A stretch of 64,000 nt of DNA. It comes from Algibacter sp. L3A6 (GTDB lineage Bacteria; Bacteroidota; Bacteroidia; Flavobacteriales; Flavobacteriaceae). A program made the position numbers and the translations under genes. Below are positions 55,801 to 63,664 of the stretch, piece after piece. The notes beneath the pieces were generated by a model. It had not been told where the DNA came from. It did no database searches and was given only the letters and a program-made list of their open reading frames with translations. Within the stretch, counting starts at the first letter, position 1, and each line of letters opens with the position of its first letter. The stretch spans positions 3,222,501-3,286,500 of the forward strand of contig NZ_CP047030.1 in assembly GCF_009796825.1 (NCBI RefSeq). The letters are read 5' to 3'.

Positions 55801-57268
55801 TATCCCAACTATTTAAGGGTTGATTAAAAACGGTTGTTACATTATAAGAACTAAACATACTAGACATGTTAGTTACCGCAGCGGTATCCCAAGTGCTTAA
55901 CGTTTGGTTAAAAGCTAAAGCCGAATTAAACATGGAACTCATATTGGTTACTTTACTAACGTTCCATATATCAATAGGTTGATTAAAGTCGTCAGTTTCT
56001 TGAAACATAGAACTCATATCTGTAACATTACTAACATCCCAACCGGTAATATCTTGATTGAATACTTTGGTGTTTTCAAACATCCCTTTCATATTAGCAA
56101 CATTACTAACATCCCAATTATCTAAAGGCTGATTAAAAAAAGCATTATCCCTAAACATGTATGTCATTTCTGTTACGCTACTAACGTCCCAGTTATTTAA
56201 AGGTTGGTTAAATACACAGCTCCAAATCCAACCATCAAACATGCTAGTCATATTGGTTACCTTACTAACATCCCAGTTGTTTAAAGGCTGATTAAATGTT
56301 CTGTGTCTATAGAACATAGAGCTCATGTTTGTTACCTTACTAACATTCCAGTTTTCTATAGGTTGGTTAAATTCCGATTGTCCAAACATTCTAGACATGT
56401 CTGTTACATTACTAACATTCCAGCTAGAAAGTGAAAGGTTAAAATCTGAAGAATAAAACATACCTGACATATCGGTAACAGCATCAACCACCCAGCTGTT
56501 TAAAGGCGCATTGAAACTACCTGCACTATAAAACATGTTTGCCATTGTAGTTACTCTGCTAACATCCCAATTATTTATGTTTTGGTTAAATCTAGATGCA
56601 GAATGAAACATGTCGGCCATGTTTGTTACCTGCGCTGTATTCCAATTATCCAATGGTTCATTAAAATTTCCCGCACGATAAAATGTTTCAGACATATCGG
56701 TTACATTACCGGTGTTCCATAAATCTAGAGGTCTATTAAAAATTACTGCACCATAGAACAATCCTGAAAGATCTGTAATACTACTTGTGTTCCAATTATT
56801 AATAATGCCATTAAAAGATTCGGCATTTTTAAACATGTTCTTAAGAGTGGTCACTTGCGATAAATTTGGAGAATCTATGGCGTCAAAATTTAAGTTTTCA
56901 CAACCATAAAAAGCATTTTCCATAGTTTGCCACTCAATATTACCCCAAGATAAAATTTCTATAATTTTTATTTTATCGCCCGAGTTATTAAAATAAATAG
57001 AAGGAAAGTCTCCACTTATTTTAATAGTATATGTGTTTGGCGCTGTGTAGGTATGTGTAATATCACCAGTAACGGCGGAGTCTGTTTGTCCGTCTCCCCA
57101 ATCTATGGTGTAATTATAAGTGTAACCAGGGTTAGTAGGTATGGAAATTTCATTATCGGCAGAAGATCCAGATTCAGTATTTGCCGTGTTCCAAATGGAG
57201 GTAAATTCTGTTTGCGAAAAGACAGAGATATTCCATAATAAAAGGAGTAGGGTAGTTAAATATTTCAT
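49850..57268 (-). CDS. Giant BspA/DUF285-repeat protein with Fn3-like array and T9SS type B sorting domain
   Basis: 2472 residues. Order: signal peptide (KYLTTLLLLLWNISVFSQ); PKD-like domain (NYTIDWGDGQTDS); DUF285 block 1, about 15 repeats of the type W(N/D)VSxVTNMSxMFxxAxxFNQ; one Fn3-like module (about 590-700); a second PKD (YSIDWGDDQFNN); DUF285 block 2, about 20 repeats (to about 1340); ten Fn3-like modules of about 99 residues (1370-2380), each opening with C-T-x-L and closing GCxEESF; then the type B C-terminal signal (YGFSPDNDGINDFW; YNRWGDMVFQ; LPEGTYFF; GFVVIKR). Extracellular, T9SS-exported. Modules 4-9 are nearly identical at DNA level. Confidence 0.95.
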   Translation of the reverse strand: MKYLTTLLLLLWNISVFSQTEFTSIWNTANTESGSSADNEISIPTNPGYTYNYTIDWGDGQTDSAVTGDITHTYTAPNTYTIKISGDFPSIYFNNSGDKIKIIEILSWGNIEWQTMENAFYGCENLNFDAIDSPNLSQVTTLKNMFKNAESFNGIINNWNTSSITDLSGLFYGAVIFNRPLDLWNTGNVTDMSETFYRAGNFNEPLDNWNTAQVTNMADMFHSASRFNQNINNWDVSRVTTMANMFYSAGSFNAPLNSWVVDAVTDMSGMFYSSDFNLSLSSWNVSNVTDMSRMFGQSEFNQPIENWNVSKVTNMSSMFYRHRTFNQPLNNWDVSKVTNMTSMFDGWIWSCVFNQPLNNWDVSSVTEMTYMFRDNAFFNQPLDNWDVSNVANMKGMFENTKVFNQDITGWDVSNVTDMSSMFQETDDFNQPIDIWNVSKVTNMSSMFNSALAFNQTLSTWDTAAVTNMSSMFSSYNVTTVFNQPLNSWDTGAVTNMSSMFRNTSTFNQDLGSWNVSNVTNMATMLSGSGLSQTNYDNTLIGWEAQTVKSNVTLGASGLNYCDSRDQRQNLIDNFGWSMDGDIINCSFVLCTSLVSPVNGDVNVPSNANLIWEAVPGATGYKVSYRIENGGATTFTETDKDVGNVVGLDFTSDLTPGDTVFVTIVPYNNTDGDAVGCTEESFSVIPSWVNDTTAFKLTFDTSLIESYTSAANQLEIETNSGYPDYLTYNYSIDWGDDQFNNDVTGDITHTYLSPGVYTVTIIGEYPAHYYSYFSDNVKLISVDQWGTQPWKSMRNAFYNCENMEYNATDVPDLSQVTNMYQMFYQAKLFNGDIDNWDVSNVTDMGIMFAGASAFNQPLNSWDVSNVTNMQLMFLSATTFDQPLNNWNTSSVTNMSRMFETASVFNQDINSWNVTAVTSMEKMFNRATLFNQPLDTWDVASVTNMEAMFNSASAFNQPISNWNVAAVTDMNSMFNSASAFNQNINNWNVSAVTNMSSMFNRASTFNEPLDNWNVSSVTNMQSMFNSADLFNQNINTWNVTNVINMASMFQSAEMFNEPLDNWDVNSVVNMSSMFENAETFNQPINTWDVSAVANMTSMFENALAFNQDLNNWDVSSVTLMPSMFEDAHTFNLPINSWNVASVTNMESMFKNALVFNEALDNWDTGEVLTTSEMFSGAAAFNQNIDNWNVSFVNTMEAMFKNATSYNQTMNSWNVASVTTMEDMFSGASAFNETIDGWNVRAVTTMENMFYNATSFNQTINSWRITNVLNMSGMFRNALAFNQTLDRWDIGATNMRYMFSNATALNQEFTEWDVSRVTNMQYMLDNTALTRENYDATLVAWSKQTLTPGINLGAQGLLYCDALEERQSMIDTYGWSFTGDILDCPIPVCTQLISPSNGDTDVPVNTNLSWEPALYARGYRLTVTTQPGNIVLVNNESVADPSFQFTSDFLGGESVEVTITPFNDEGEPTGCITESFTITNNSVPTVPECTILTLPTNGSIDVSVETNLEWIPIANADGYRITAGTNSGATDLLNDIDINNVTVYDLPTDLPENTIIYVSITPYNSTGDAITCTEESFTTEIIPVAPACTTLTLPLNGDTNVSTDTNISWNAAPNTTGYLLTVGTTGGGIEILNNIDVGNFTTYDLPDDLPPNRLIFVSITPYNEVGDATGCDEESFRTGAFSASDPPSCTTLSTPLNNATDVDVTTNLTWDTATNATGYKISVGTSAGATDIVNNEDVGNNTTYNLTSDLPETSTIFVTITPYNTVGDATGCNEESFTTETLPTVPNCTILSTPANNAIDVDVTTDLTWNAATDATGYRISIGTSAGATDIVNNEDVGNNTTYNLTSDLPETSTIFVTIIPYNTVGGATGCNEESFTTETLPTAPNCTTLSGPANNAIDVDVTTDLTWDATIDATGYRISIGTSAGATDIVNNEDVGNNTTYNLSSDLPETSTIFVTITPYNTVGDATVCNEESFTTETLPTAPNCTTLSGPANNAIDVDVTTDLTWNAATDATGYRISIGTTSGATDIVNNEDVGNSTTYNLTSDLPETSTIFVTITPYNAVGDATGCNQESFSTETLPTAPNCTTLSTPANNAIDVDVTTDLTWNAATDATGYRISIGTSAGATDIVNNEDVGNNTTYNLTSDLPETSTIFVTITPYNAAGDATGCNEESFSTETLPTAPNCTTLSTPANNAIDVDVTTDLTWNAATDATGYRISVGTTSGATDIVSNEDVGNNTTYNLSSDLPETSTIFVTIIPYNAVGDAIGCNEESFTTETLLTRPECTILSNPTQNDIDVSLDTDFSWDPVSDADGYKISIGSSPGGTDILNNEDVGNFTSYTLSEDLQQDTSYYVNVIPYNIMGDATSCAENVFTTLTAPKHDVKYGFSPDNDGINDFWNIEGIEMYPDNMVTIYNRWGDMVFQINGYNNTTHVFRGIANKKTKMGADVLPEGTYFFKFNISGPHNFDKLEGFVVIKR
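50430..52230 (-). repeat. Six near-identical 297-bp tandem repeats coding Fn3-like modules
   Basis: Period 297 bp (one 294-bp spacing), six copies inside the 49850-57268 gene. Each encodes a 99-residue module with DVDVTTDLTWNAATDATGYR and NEDVGNNTTYNL. Copies differ by only scattered bases, in contrast to the diverged modules on either side, indicating recent expansion or homogenisation. Confidence 0.92.
52820..56870 (-). repeat. Two arrays of DUF285 (BspA-type) 25-residue repeats
   Basis: Within the giant gene, about 75-bp units code for VTNMSSMFNSASAFNQPLNN-like repeats. About 20 lie between roughly 53.3 and 54.9 kb and 15 between roughly 55.7 and 56.9 kb, separated by one Fn3-like and one PKD-like domain. 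Units are diverged at DNA level, unlike the Fn3 array. Confidence 0.85.
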
Positions 57269-57457
57269 GTTAGGGAGTTATAGCTATATGAAGCAAAAAT
57301 AGGATTTAAATTTTAATTCGACTTTTAATGGGTAATTTTGAACCATATGCCGATTTTTCACCCTACACTCAATCAAAAGTTACTTTCACTCATTACCATT
57401 TTTCTAAGTGATGTAATAAGCATAGTTTTATCTAGAACCTAAAATTCATTACTTATT

Positions 57458-60400
57458 ATGAAACAGTACTACTTCCAATTATTATGTCTTTTTTTGAGTG
57501 TAAGCTTGTATGCTCAAAACATTCCAGAAGTTAAATTAAAAGATAACTCTACATTAAAGCTTGTTAATTTAAATGTTGAGGTTAACATTACAGGTAATGT
57601 GGCGTTAACCACTTATAAAATGAAATTTTATAATGGCTCAGATATTGTTTTAGAGGGCGAGTTAGCGTTTCCTTTAGGCCAAGGACAATCGGTTACAGAT
57701 TTTGCTATGGATGTTAATGGAAGCATGAGGCATGCTGCTATAGTAGAAAAGGAATTAGGACGCGTAGCTTACGAAAGCACAATAAGAAAAACCATCGATC
57801 CGGGTTTGTTAGAGATGACAAAAGGGAATAATTATAAAGCTAGAGTTTATCCAATTCCTGCTAAAGGTTATAAAGAGATAGAAATAACTTACGAGCAAAC
57901 ACTTGTTGCCAATAACGAAAAGCACAGCTACCAAATACCTTTAAATTTTGAAAATAAGTTATCTCATTTTTCTATTGAAATAAATGCCTTCGGAAAGAAA
58001 AACATTCAAATTATAGATCCTTCTATTTATAATGATTTGAAGTTTAGAAATGCATTAGGAGTTAAAAAAGCGCATTTTAAAGCTGAAAATTTTACTCCTA
58101 GAAACACCATTACTTTAGAAATGAGGTTGGAAGATGAAGCCAACTTAACGACTTACAATGATTATTTTAATTTTTATAAATCTTTTAAGCCAAAATCACG
58201 ATTAAAAGCTAAACCAAAGGCTATTACTGTTTTTTGGGATGCATCATATTCTATGGAACGCAGAAAACTAGATAAAGAATTTGAGTTATTAGATGCCTAT
58301 TTACAATATCTAGAAAATGTTAAGCTGAATGTGGTTGTGTTTAATACCAAAATTAGAAGTAATAACACATATAATATAAAAAAAGGAAATTGGAACGCGG
58401 TTAAAAAAGCCCTCGAAAATGTAGTTTACGATGGTGGCACATCTTACGTAGGTTTAGAAAATTATATTGCTGAAACCAATTTACTCTTTACAGATGGTAT
58501 GTTTAATTTAGGCGATTTTAAGCCAACAAATCATGGTGCTATTTATGCTATTAATTCTTTAACATCAGCAAACCATAACAGGCTTTCTCAGTTGGCGCAT
58601 ACAAGTCAAGCAAATTATGTAAACCTATCTAATGTTGAGGTGAAACAAGCTATAAAAACTATTACAAGAGAGAATTATAAGTTTTTAGGAGTTGCTAAAA
58701 ATGATAATGTATATGAAGTCTACCCGTTAAAAAATACTATTGTAAATGAAGATTTTGCATTATCCGGAAGGTTCAAAGCTAATACAACCATAGAATTGTT
58801 ATTCGGCTATAACAATGATGTAACGGATAGGGTAGAGGTTAATCTAGAAAACTTAGAAAATAGCCCAACGGTGAAACGTTTATGGGCAAAGCAAAAGCTT
58901 GATTATTTAAATGAAAATTCCGAAGAAAATAAAGATAAAATTATTCAATTGGCATTAAAAAACCATTTGATTACAGCATATACCTCTATGATAATTTTAG
59001 ATCGTGTTGAAGATTATGCACGTTATAAAATTGAACCTCCAACAGAATTGAAAGCAAGATATAAAGAGCTTGTAAAACAAGAAGAAGCCAACGAAGCAGA
59101 TAGATTAAAACACATAGAAAGCAGAAAGGGTGATTTGCTTTCGGAATACAAAGATTTAATGAGATGGTACGGTAAAGATTTTTCAAAAAATATAAAAGAT
59201 ATTAAAAAACCTAGACAAGAGCGAACAGAAACGAATACAACACTGTCACAGCATAATGGATCACCTGGTGCAAATTCAAATACATCAAATTCAGGTTTTA
59301 CGCGAGTTATCGATTCTACTAAAAGGATAATTAGTGGTTATGTTACGAGTATTAACGGAGAACCGCTTCCTGGTGTAAATATTTATGTGAAAAATGATGT
59401 TTTTGCCGCTGTTACAGATTTTGATGGTAAGTATATGATCAATGCAGAGTTTGGATCGATTTTGGTCTATTCTTACATTGGTTTTTTAACTGAAGAAGTA
59501 ACTCTTGGTTCAAATTTTGTTGTTAATGTAGCTTTAAAAGAAGATAGGGCGTCTTTAGATGAAGTTGTTGTGGTTGGTTACGGCGTGCAACGGAGAACTC
59601 ATGTTACTGGTGCTGTTACAGCAGTTTCTTCGGAAAGTATAGAAAATGAAAATATAGTAGTTGAAGCTTTGCAAGGTCGTGTTGTGGGATTAAATATGGA
59701 ATCAAAACGAGCATCGAACAATACAGAAGATGCTTCAATTCGTGTTCATGGATTAAATTTTAATGATAGTGAGAATGCACCATTATATGTTGTTGATGGT
59801 ATTGTGTATTCAGAGGAAGATTTTAAAGATATTTCGGCAAAAAATATTGATAATATTAGAGTTTTAAAAGATGGAGCAGGGAGTTCTATTTATGGAAGTA
59901 GAGCTTCAAATGGCGTTATTCTCATTTCAACTAAAAGCGGAATACTGGAAAACAAAGAAAAAATTGAAGCGTTAAATAGAAAGATTGACGAAGAAATTGT
60001 TTTTAAGCCCTGGTCGCCTAAAGCAGAGTACTTGGTAAACTTATCTAAATCTGAAACTCTGGAAATAGCTTATAATGCGTATTTAAAATTACGTGAAACG
60101 TATAAAAATACACCAACATTTTTTATGGATATCGCAGAGTATTTCGATTCTATTAACCAAAAGGAATTAGCAGTACAGATTGTAACTAATTTAATTGAAA
60201 TAGATTTAGATAACCATGAACTTAGTAGGGCCTTAGCCTATAAATTGCAGTATTTTAAAGAAGACGCTTTAGCGGTTTATGTTTATCAAGAGATTTTGAA
60301 ATTAAGACCAGAAGAGCCTCATTCTTATCGCGATTTAGCATTAGCTTATGAAGCCGTAGGTGAATATCAAAAAGCCTTTGACATCTTATTTAGAATTGTA

Positions 60401-60910
60401 AATGGCGAATTACTAGAAAAAGATGAAGATGAACGTTTTTATGGTATTGAGCACATTGCCTATGTAGAAGCGTGCCGCTTGGTGTCGCAACATGGAGATC
60501 AGTTATATTTAACTGAAAATCAAAGAAAATTACTTAAAACATTTGATGTAGATATTAGAGTTGTGATAGATTGGAACCATAATGATACAGATTTAGATCT
60601 TTGGGTTGAAAACCCTAACGACGAAAAAGTACTCTATAGTAATAAGACCTCTAAAGATGGCGGACGACTTTCTGAAGATATGACTGAAGGTTATGGTCCA
60701 GAAGAATTCATGATTAAAAAAGCTTCGAAAGGAGATTATGAAATTCTTGTAGATTATTATGCCGATCAGGTTCAAAAAATATCTGGTCCAACAACTTTAA
60801 AGGTGACTATATTTACTAATTATGGAAGAAAAAATGAAAAGAAGGAAATTAGAATATTACGCTTAAATAAAAAAGAAGATGAAATTGAAGTAGGCACCGT
60901 AAGTATGTAA
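57458..60910 (+). CDS. VIT / vWA protein fused to a carboxypeptidase-regulatory + TonB-plug module
   Basis: 1150 residues with a signal peptide (YYFQLLCLFLSVSLYAQ). Order: VIT domain (about 25-150: KLKDNSTLKLVNLNVEV, GELAFPLGQGQSV); vWA-like domain (about 250-400: VFWDASYSMERRK, VYDGGTSYVGL; the MIDAS reads DASYS); a helical linker; CarboxypepD_reg-like domain (about 625-700: GYVTSINGEPLPGVNI); TonB-receptor plug (about 705-830: LDEVVVVGYGVQRR, LQGRVVGLNM, PLYVVDGIVY, IYGSRASNGVILI); TPR-like helices; and a C-terminal DUF2135 domain (DIRVVIDWNHNDTDLDLW). No outer-membrane barrel follows the plug. The SusC-like plug inside a VIT-vWA protein is unusual. Confidence 0.9.
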   Translation: MKQYYFQLLCLFLSVSLYAQNIPEVKLKDNSTLKLVNLNVEVNITGNVALTTYKMKFYNGSDIVLEGELAFPLGQGQSVTDFAMDVNGSMRHAAIVEKELGRVAYESTIRKTIDPGLLEMTKGNNYKARVYPIPAKGYKEIEITYEQTLVANNEKHSYQIPLNFENKLSHFSIEINAFGKKNIQIIDPSIYNDLKFRNALGVKKAHFKAENFTPRNTITLEMRLEDEANLTTYNDYFNFYKSFKPKSRLKAKPKAITVFWDASYSMERRKLDKEFELLDAYLQYLENVKLNVVVFNTKIRSNNTYNIKKGNWNAVKKALENVVYDGGTSYVGLENYIAETNLLFTDGMFNLGDFKPTNHGAIYAINSLTSANHNRLSQLAHTSQANYVNLSNVEVKQAIKTITRENYKFLGVAKNDNVYEVYPLKNTIVNEDFALSGRFKANTTIELLFGYNNDVTDRVEVNLENLENSPTVKRLWAKQKLDYLNENSEENKDKIIQLALKNHLITAYTSMIILDRVEDYARYKIEPPTELKARYKELVKQEEANEADRLKHIESRKGDLLSEYKDLMRWYGKDFSKNIKDIKKPRQERTETNTTLSQHNGSPGANSNTSNSGFTRVIDSTKRIISGYVTSINGEPLPGVNIYVKNDVFAAVTDFDGKYMINAEFGSILVYSYIGFLTEEVTLGSNFVVNVALKEDRASLDEVVVVGYGVQRRTHVTGAVTAVSSESIENENIVVEALQGRVVGLNMESKRASNNTEDASIRVHGLNFNDSENAPLYVVDGIVYSEEDFKDISAKNIDNIRVLKDGAGSSIYGSRASNGVILISTKSGILENKEKIEALNRKIDEEIVFKPWSPKAEYLVNLSKSETLEIAYNAYLKLRETYKNTPTFFMDIAEYFDSINQKELAVQIVTNLIEIDLDNHELSRALAYKLQYFKEDALAVYVYQEILKLRPEEPHSYRDLALAYEAVGEYQKAFDILFRIVNGELLEKDEDERFYGIEHIAYVEACRLVSQHGDQLYLTENQRKLLKTFDVDIRVVIDWNHNDTDLDLWVENPNDEKVLYSNKTSKDGGRLSEDMTEGYGPEEFMIKKASKGDYEILVDYYADQVQKISGPTTLKVTIFTNYGRKNEKKEIRILRLNKKEDEIEVGTVSM

Positions 60911-60934
60911 TAGAAAACATATTTTGAATTAAAC

Positions 60935-60974
60935 AAAAAACTCTCAGGTTACCAATTAGCCTGAGAGTTTTTTA
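60935..60974. terminator. Bidirectional intrinsic terminator
   Basis: AAAAAACTCTCAGG pairs with CCTGAGAGTTTTTT around a 12-base loop, between the convergent VIT-vWA and carboxylase genes. Confidence 0.9.
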
Positions 60975-60995
60975 TTTTATAAGAAGATTAAATCC

Positions 60996-62624
60996 TTAAA
61001 CCTGTAAAATCCCTAAATTGAACGGCTTCTCAATAGGAGCGTGGTTAGCAGCCTCAATACCCATACTAATCCATGTTCTGGTGTCTAAAGGGTTTATAAT
61101 AGCATCTGTCCAAATACGGGCAGCCGCATAGTATGGAGATACTTGACTATCATATCTATCTTTAATTTTATTAAAAAGTTCAGCTTCTTTTTCCGGAGTA
61201 ATTTCTTCTCCTTTTTTAAGTAAAGATGCTTTTTCAATTTGAAGTAATACTTTTGCAGCAGAGTTTCCGCTCATAACCGCAAGTTCAGCACTTGGCCAAG
61301 CTACAATTAATCTTGGGTCGTAGGCTTTTCCACACATGGCATAATTTCCGGCACCGTAACTATTTCCTATAATAATAGTAAATTTCGGCACCACCGAGTT
61401 ACTTACTGCATTTACCATTTTTGCACCATCTTTTATAATGCCACCATGCTCACTTTTACTACCTACCATAAAGCCAGTAACATCTTGTAAAAATACTAAC
61501 GGAATTTTCTTTTGGTTACAATTCGCAATAAAACGTGTGGCTTTATCGGCGCTATCATTATAAATAACACCACCAAATTGCATTTCTCCACTAGCCGTTT
61601 TAACTAGTTTACGTTGGTTGGCAACAATACCAACAGCCCAACCATCAATACGCGCGTAAGCTGTAATTATGGTTTGTCCGTAACCAGCTTTATATTCATC
61701 AAACTCCGAGTTATCGACTACGCGCTTAATAATTTCGTACATATCATATTGATCGGCACGGCTTTTAGGCAAGATTCCGTAAATATCTTCAGGGTTTTCT
61801 TTTGGTTTTTTAGCTTCACTACGGTTGTATCCCGCTTTATCAAAATCACCAATTTTATCAATAATATTTTTAATAGTATTTAACGCATCGGCATCATCTT
61901 TAGCTTTATAATCGGTAACACCCGATATTTCGCAATGTGTTGTCGCGCCGCCCAAAGTTTCATTATCTATAGTTTCGCCAATAGCTGCTTTTACTAGGTA
62001 ACTTCCAGCTAAAAATATACTACCTGTTTTGTCTACAATTAAAGCTTCATCGCTCATAATTGGTAAATAAGCACCACCTGCAACACAACTTCCCATAACG
62101 GCCGCAATTTGAGTAATACCCATACTACTCATTATAGCGTTGTTTCTAAAAATGCGTCCAAAATGTTCTTTATCTGGGAAAATTTCGTCTTGTAAAGGCA
62201 AGTAGACGCCAGCAGAATCTACTAGATAGATAATAGGCAGTCTATTTTCTATAGCAATTTCTTGGGCACGCAAGTTTTTCTTCCCAGTAATGGGGAACCA
62301 AGCTCCAGCTTTTACAGTAGCATCATTAGCAACCACAATACATTGTTTGCCTTTTACATAACCCATTTTTACAACCACACCACCAGAAGGGCATCCACCA
62401 TGTTCGGCGTACATATCTTCACCGGCAAAGGCGGCAATTTCAATAGATTTCTTTTTTGGATCTAATAAAAAGTCAATACGCTCTCTAGCCGTCATTTTAC
62501 CTTTACTATGCAGTTTCTCGATACGACTTTTTCCGCCACCGAGTTTTACTTTAACAAGGCGTTTTTTTAATTCGGAAAGTAAGAGTTTATTGTGATCTTC
62601 GTTTTTATTGAAGTTAATGTCCAT
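60996..62624 (-). CDS. Acyl-CoA carboxylase, carboxyltransferase (beta) subunit
   Basis: 542 residues. Two crotonase-like carboxyltransferase halves: GKMTARERIDFLLDP, GGCPSGGVVVKMG, YLVDSAGVYLPLQDEIFPD and GSCVAGGAYLPIMSDE in the N-half; FLQDVTGFMVGSKSEHGG, GNSYGAGNYAMCG and WPSAELAVM in the C-half. This is the MCC-beta/propionyl-CoA carboxylase-beta type; the biotin-carboxylase alpha subunit is not in the window, so the substrate (methylcrotonyl-, propionyl- or geranyl-CoA) is not fixed, though FPDKEHFGRIF favours the methylcrotonyl group. Monocistronic here. Confidence 0.92.
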   Translation of the reverse strand: MDINFNKNEDHNKLLLSELKKRLVKVKLGGGKSRIEKLHSKGKMTARERIDFLLDPKKKSIEIAAFAGEDMYAEHGGCPSGGVVVKMGYVKGKQCIVVANDATVKAGAWFPITGKKNLRAQEIAIENRLPIIYLVDSAGVYLPLQDEIFPDKEHFGRIFRNNAIMSSMGITQIAAVMGSCVAGGAYLPIMSDEALIVDKTGSIFLAGSYLVKAAIGETIDNETLGGATTHCEISGVTDYKAKDDADALNTIKNIIDKIGDFDKAGYNRSEAKKPKENPEDIYGILPKSRADQYDMYEIIKRVVDNSEFDEYKAGYGQTIITAYARIDGWAVGIVANQRKLVKTASGEMQFGGVIYNDSADKATRFIANCNQKKIPLVFLQDVTGFMVGSKSEHGGIIKDGAKMVNAVSNSVVPKFTIIIGNSYGAGNYAMCGKAYDPRLIVAWPSAELAVMSGNSAAKVLLQIEKASLLKKGEEITPEKEAELFNKIKDRYDSQVSPYYAAARIWTDAIINPLDTRTWISMGIEAANHAPIEKPFNLGILQV

Positions 62625-62772
62625 GGTCGAAATTTTATTTGCACGAATTTACAAAACCCGTAATCAATTTTAAAGCGAATGTTTTGTTAAAATATATTAC
62701 ATGGAAATATATTCCTTAGAATATAAATTTATTTTAATTAATTTCGTATTCTAATATTGAAATAAAAAAAAG

Positions 62773-63129
62773 ATGAAAAGAGATAAAATTATATTTTATA
62801 TCGCAACAGGTTTATTATCTGTAATTGTATTGTTTTCGGTTTACATGTATGTTTTTAAACATGAAGCCATTGTTGGCGCATTTACTAGTTTAGGTTACCC
62901 GCCGTACTTAATTTATCCGTATGCAGGTTTAAAATTACTTGGTTTATTTGCGGTATGGAATCCTAATTTTAAAACATTAAAAGAGTGGGCATATTCTGGT
63001 TTCTTTTTTGCTTTTATTCTAGCTTTTTCGGCACATATTATGGTAAATGATGGCGGACACATGACAGCAGCATTGGCATTAGTGTTTTTAATAATATCAT
63101 ATATTTTTAATAAAAGAATAAATAAATAA
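62773..63129 (+). CDS. DoxX-like small membrane protein
   Basis: 118 residues, four membrane helices (IIFYIATGLLSVIVLFSVYM; YLIYPYAGLKLLGLFAVW; AYSGFFFAFILAFSAHI; MTAALALVFLIISYIF). The ALGYPPYL-like loop (SLGYPPYLIY) and HxxxxD placement are typical of DoxX-like family proteins. It lies 2 bp before an FMN reductase gene, and both precede a MarR gene, suggesting a redox or quinone-stress operon. Confidence 0.85.
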   Translation: MKRDKIIFYIATGLLSVIVLFSVYMYVFKHEAIVGAFTSLGYPPYLIYPYAGLKLLGLFAVWNPNFKTLKEWAYSGFFFAFILAFSAHIMVNDGGHMTAALALVFLIISYIFNKRINK

Positions 63130-63131
63130 TT

Positions 63132-63662
63132 GTGAAAAAAATTATAGCATTTGCAGGAAGTAATAGTAAACAATCTATTAACAAGCAGTTAGCAACTTAC
63201 GCAGTGAGTTTGGTTGAAAATGTAGAAACTACTGTATTAGATTTAAACGATTTTGATTTACCGCTTTATGGTATGGATCATGAAAATGAACATGGCATTC
63301 CAAAAGATGCACATCGGTTTTTAGAAATTCTAAAAAACACAGATGGTATTATACTATCGTTAGCTGAACATAATGGCGCGTATTCTGTGGTTTTTAAAAA
63401 CTTGTTCGATTGGATGTCTAGAATTGAAGGTAAATTATTTTTCAAAAAACCAATGTTACTTATGGCAACATCGCCAGGTGGGCGAGGTGGTTTATCTGTT
63501 TTAGAGATCGCTAAAGGCCGTTTTCCTTTTCATGATGGAAACATTGTAGAGAGTTTTTCGCTTCCTTTTTTCGGTGATAATTTTAAGGAAAATAAAATAG
63601 TAGACAACGCATTAGATACTCAGTTAAAAGAAGCAGTTAATAAACTTCAAAATAGTCTATAA
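63132..63662 (+). CDS. NAD(P)H-dependent FMN reductase family protein
   Basis: 176 residues from a GTG at 63132. Flavodoxin-like fold: phosphate loop FAGSNSKQSINKQLA, LDLNDFDLPLYGMD, LSLAEHNGAYSVVFKNLFDW and the FMN loop SPGGRGG. This is the NADPH-dependent FMN/azoreductase-like family, which reduces flavin, quinones or azo compounds. It is between DoxX-like and MarR genes with only 2-bp gaps, so it is co-transcribed. Confidence 0.9.
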   Translation: MKKIIAFAGSNSKQSINKQLATYAVSLVENVETTVLDLNDFDLPLYGMDHENEHGIPKDAHRFLEILKNTDGIILSLAEHNGAYSVVFKNLFDWMSRIEGKLFFKKPMLLMATSPGGRGGLSVLEIAKGRFPFHDGNIVESFSLPFFGDNFKENKIVDNALDTQLKEAVNKLQNSL

Positions 63663-63664
63663 TT

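Noticed and set aside
49850..57268. CRISPR-like regular repeats
   Set aside because: The repeats are in-frame protein repeats without unique spacers; no cas genes.
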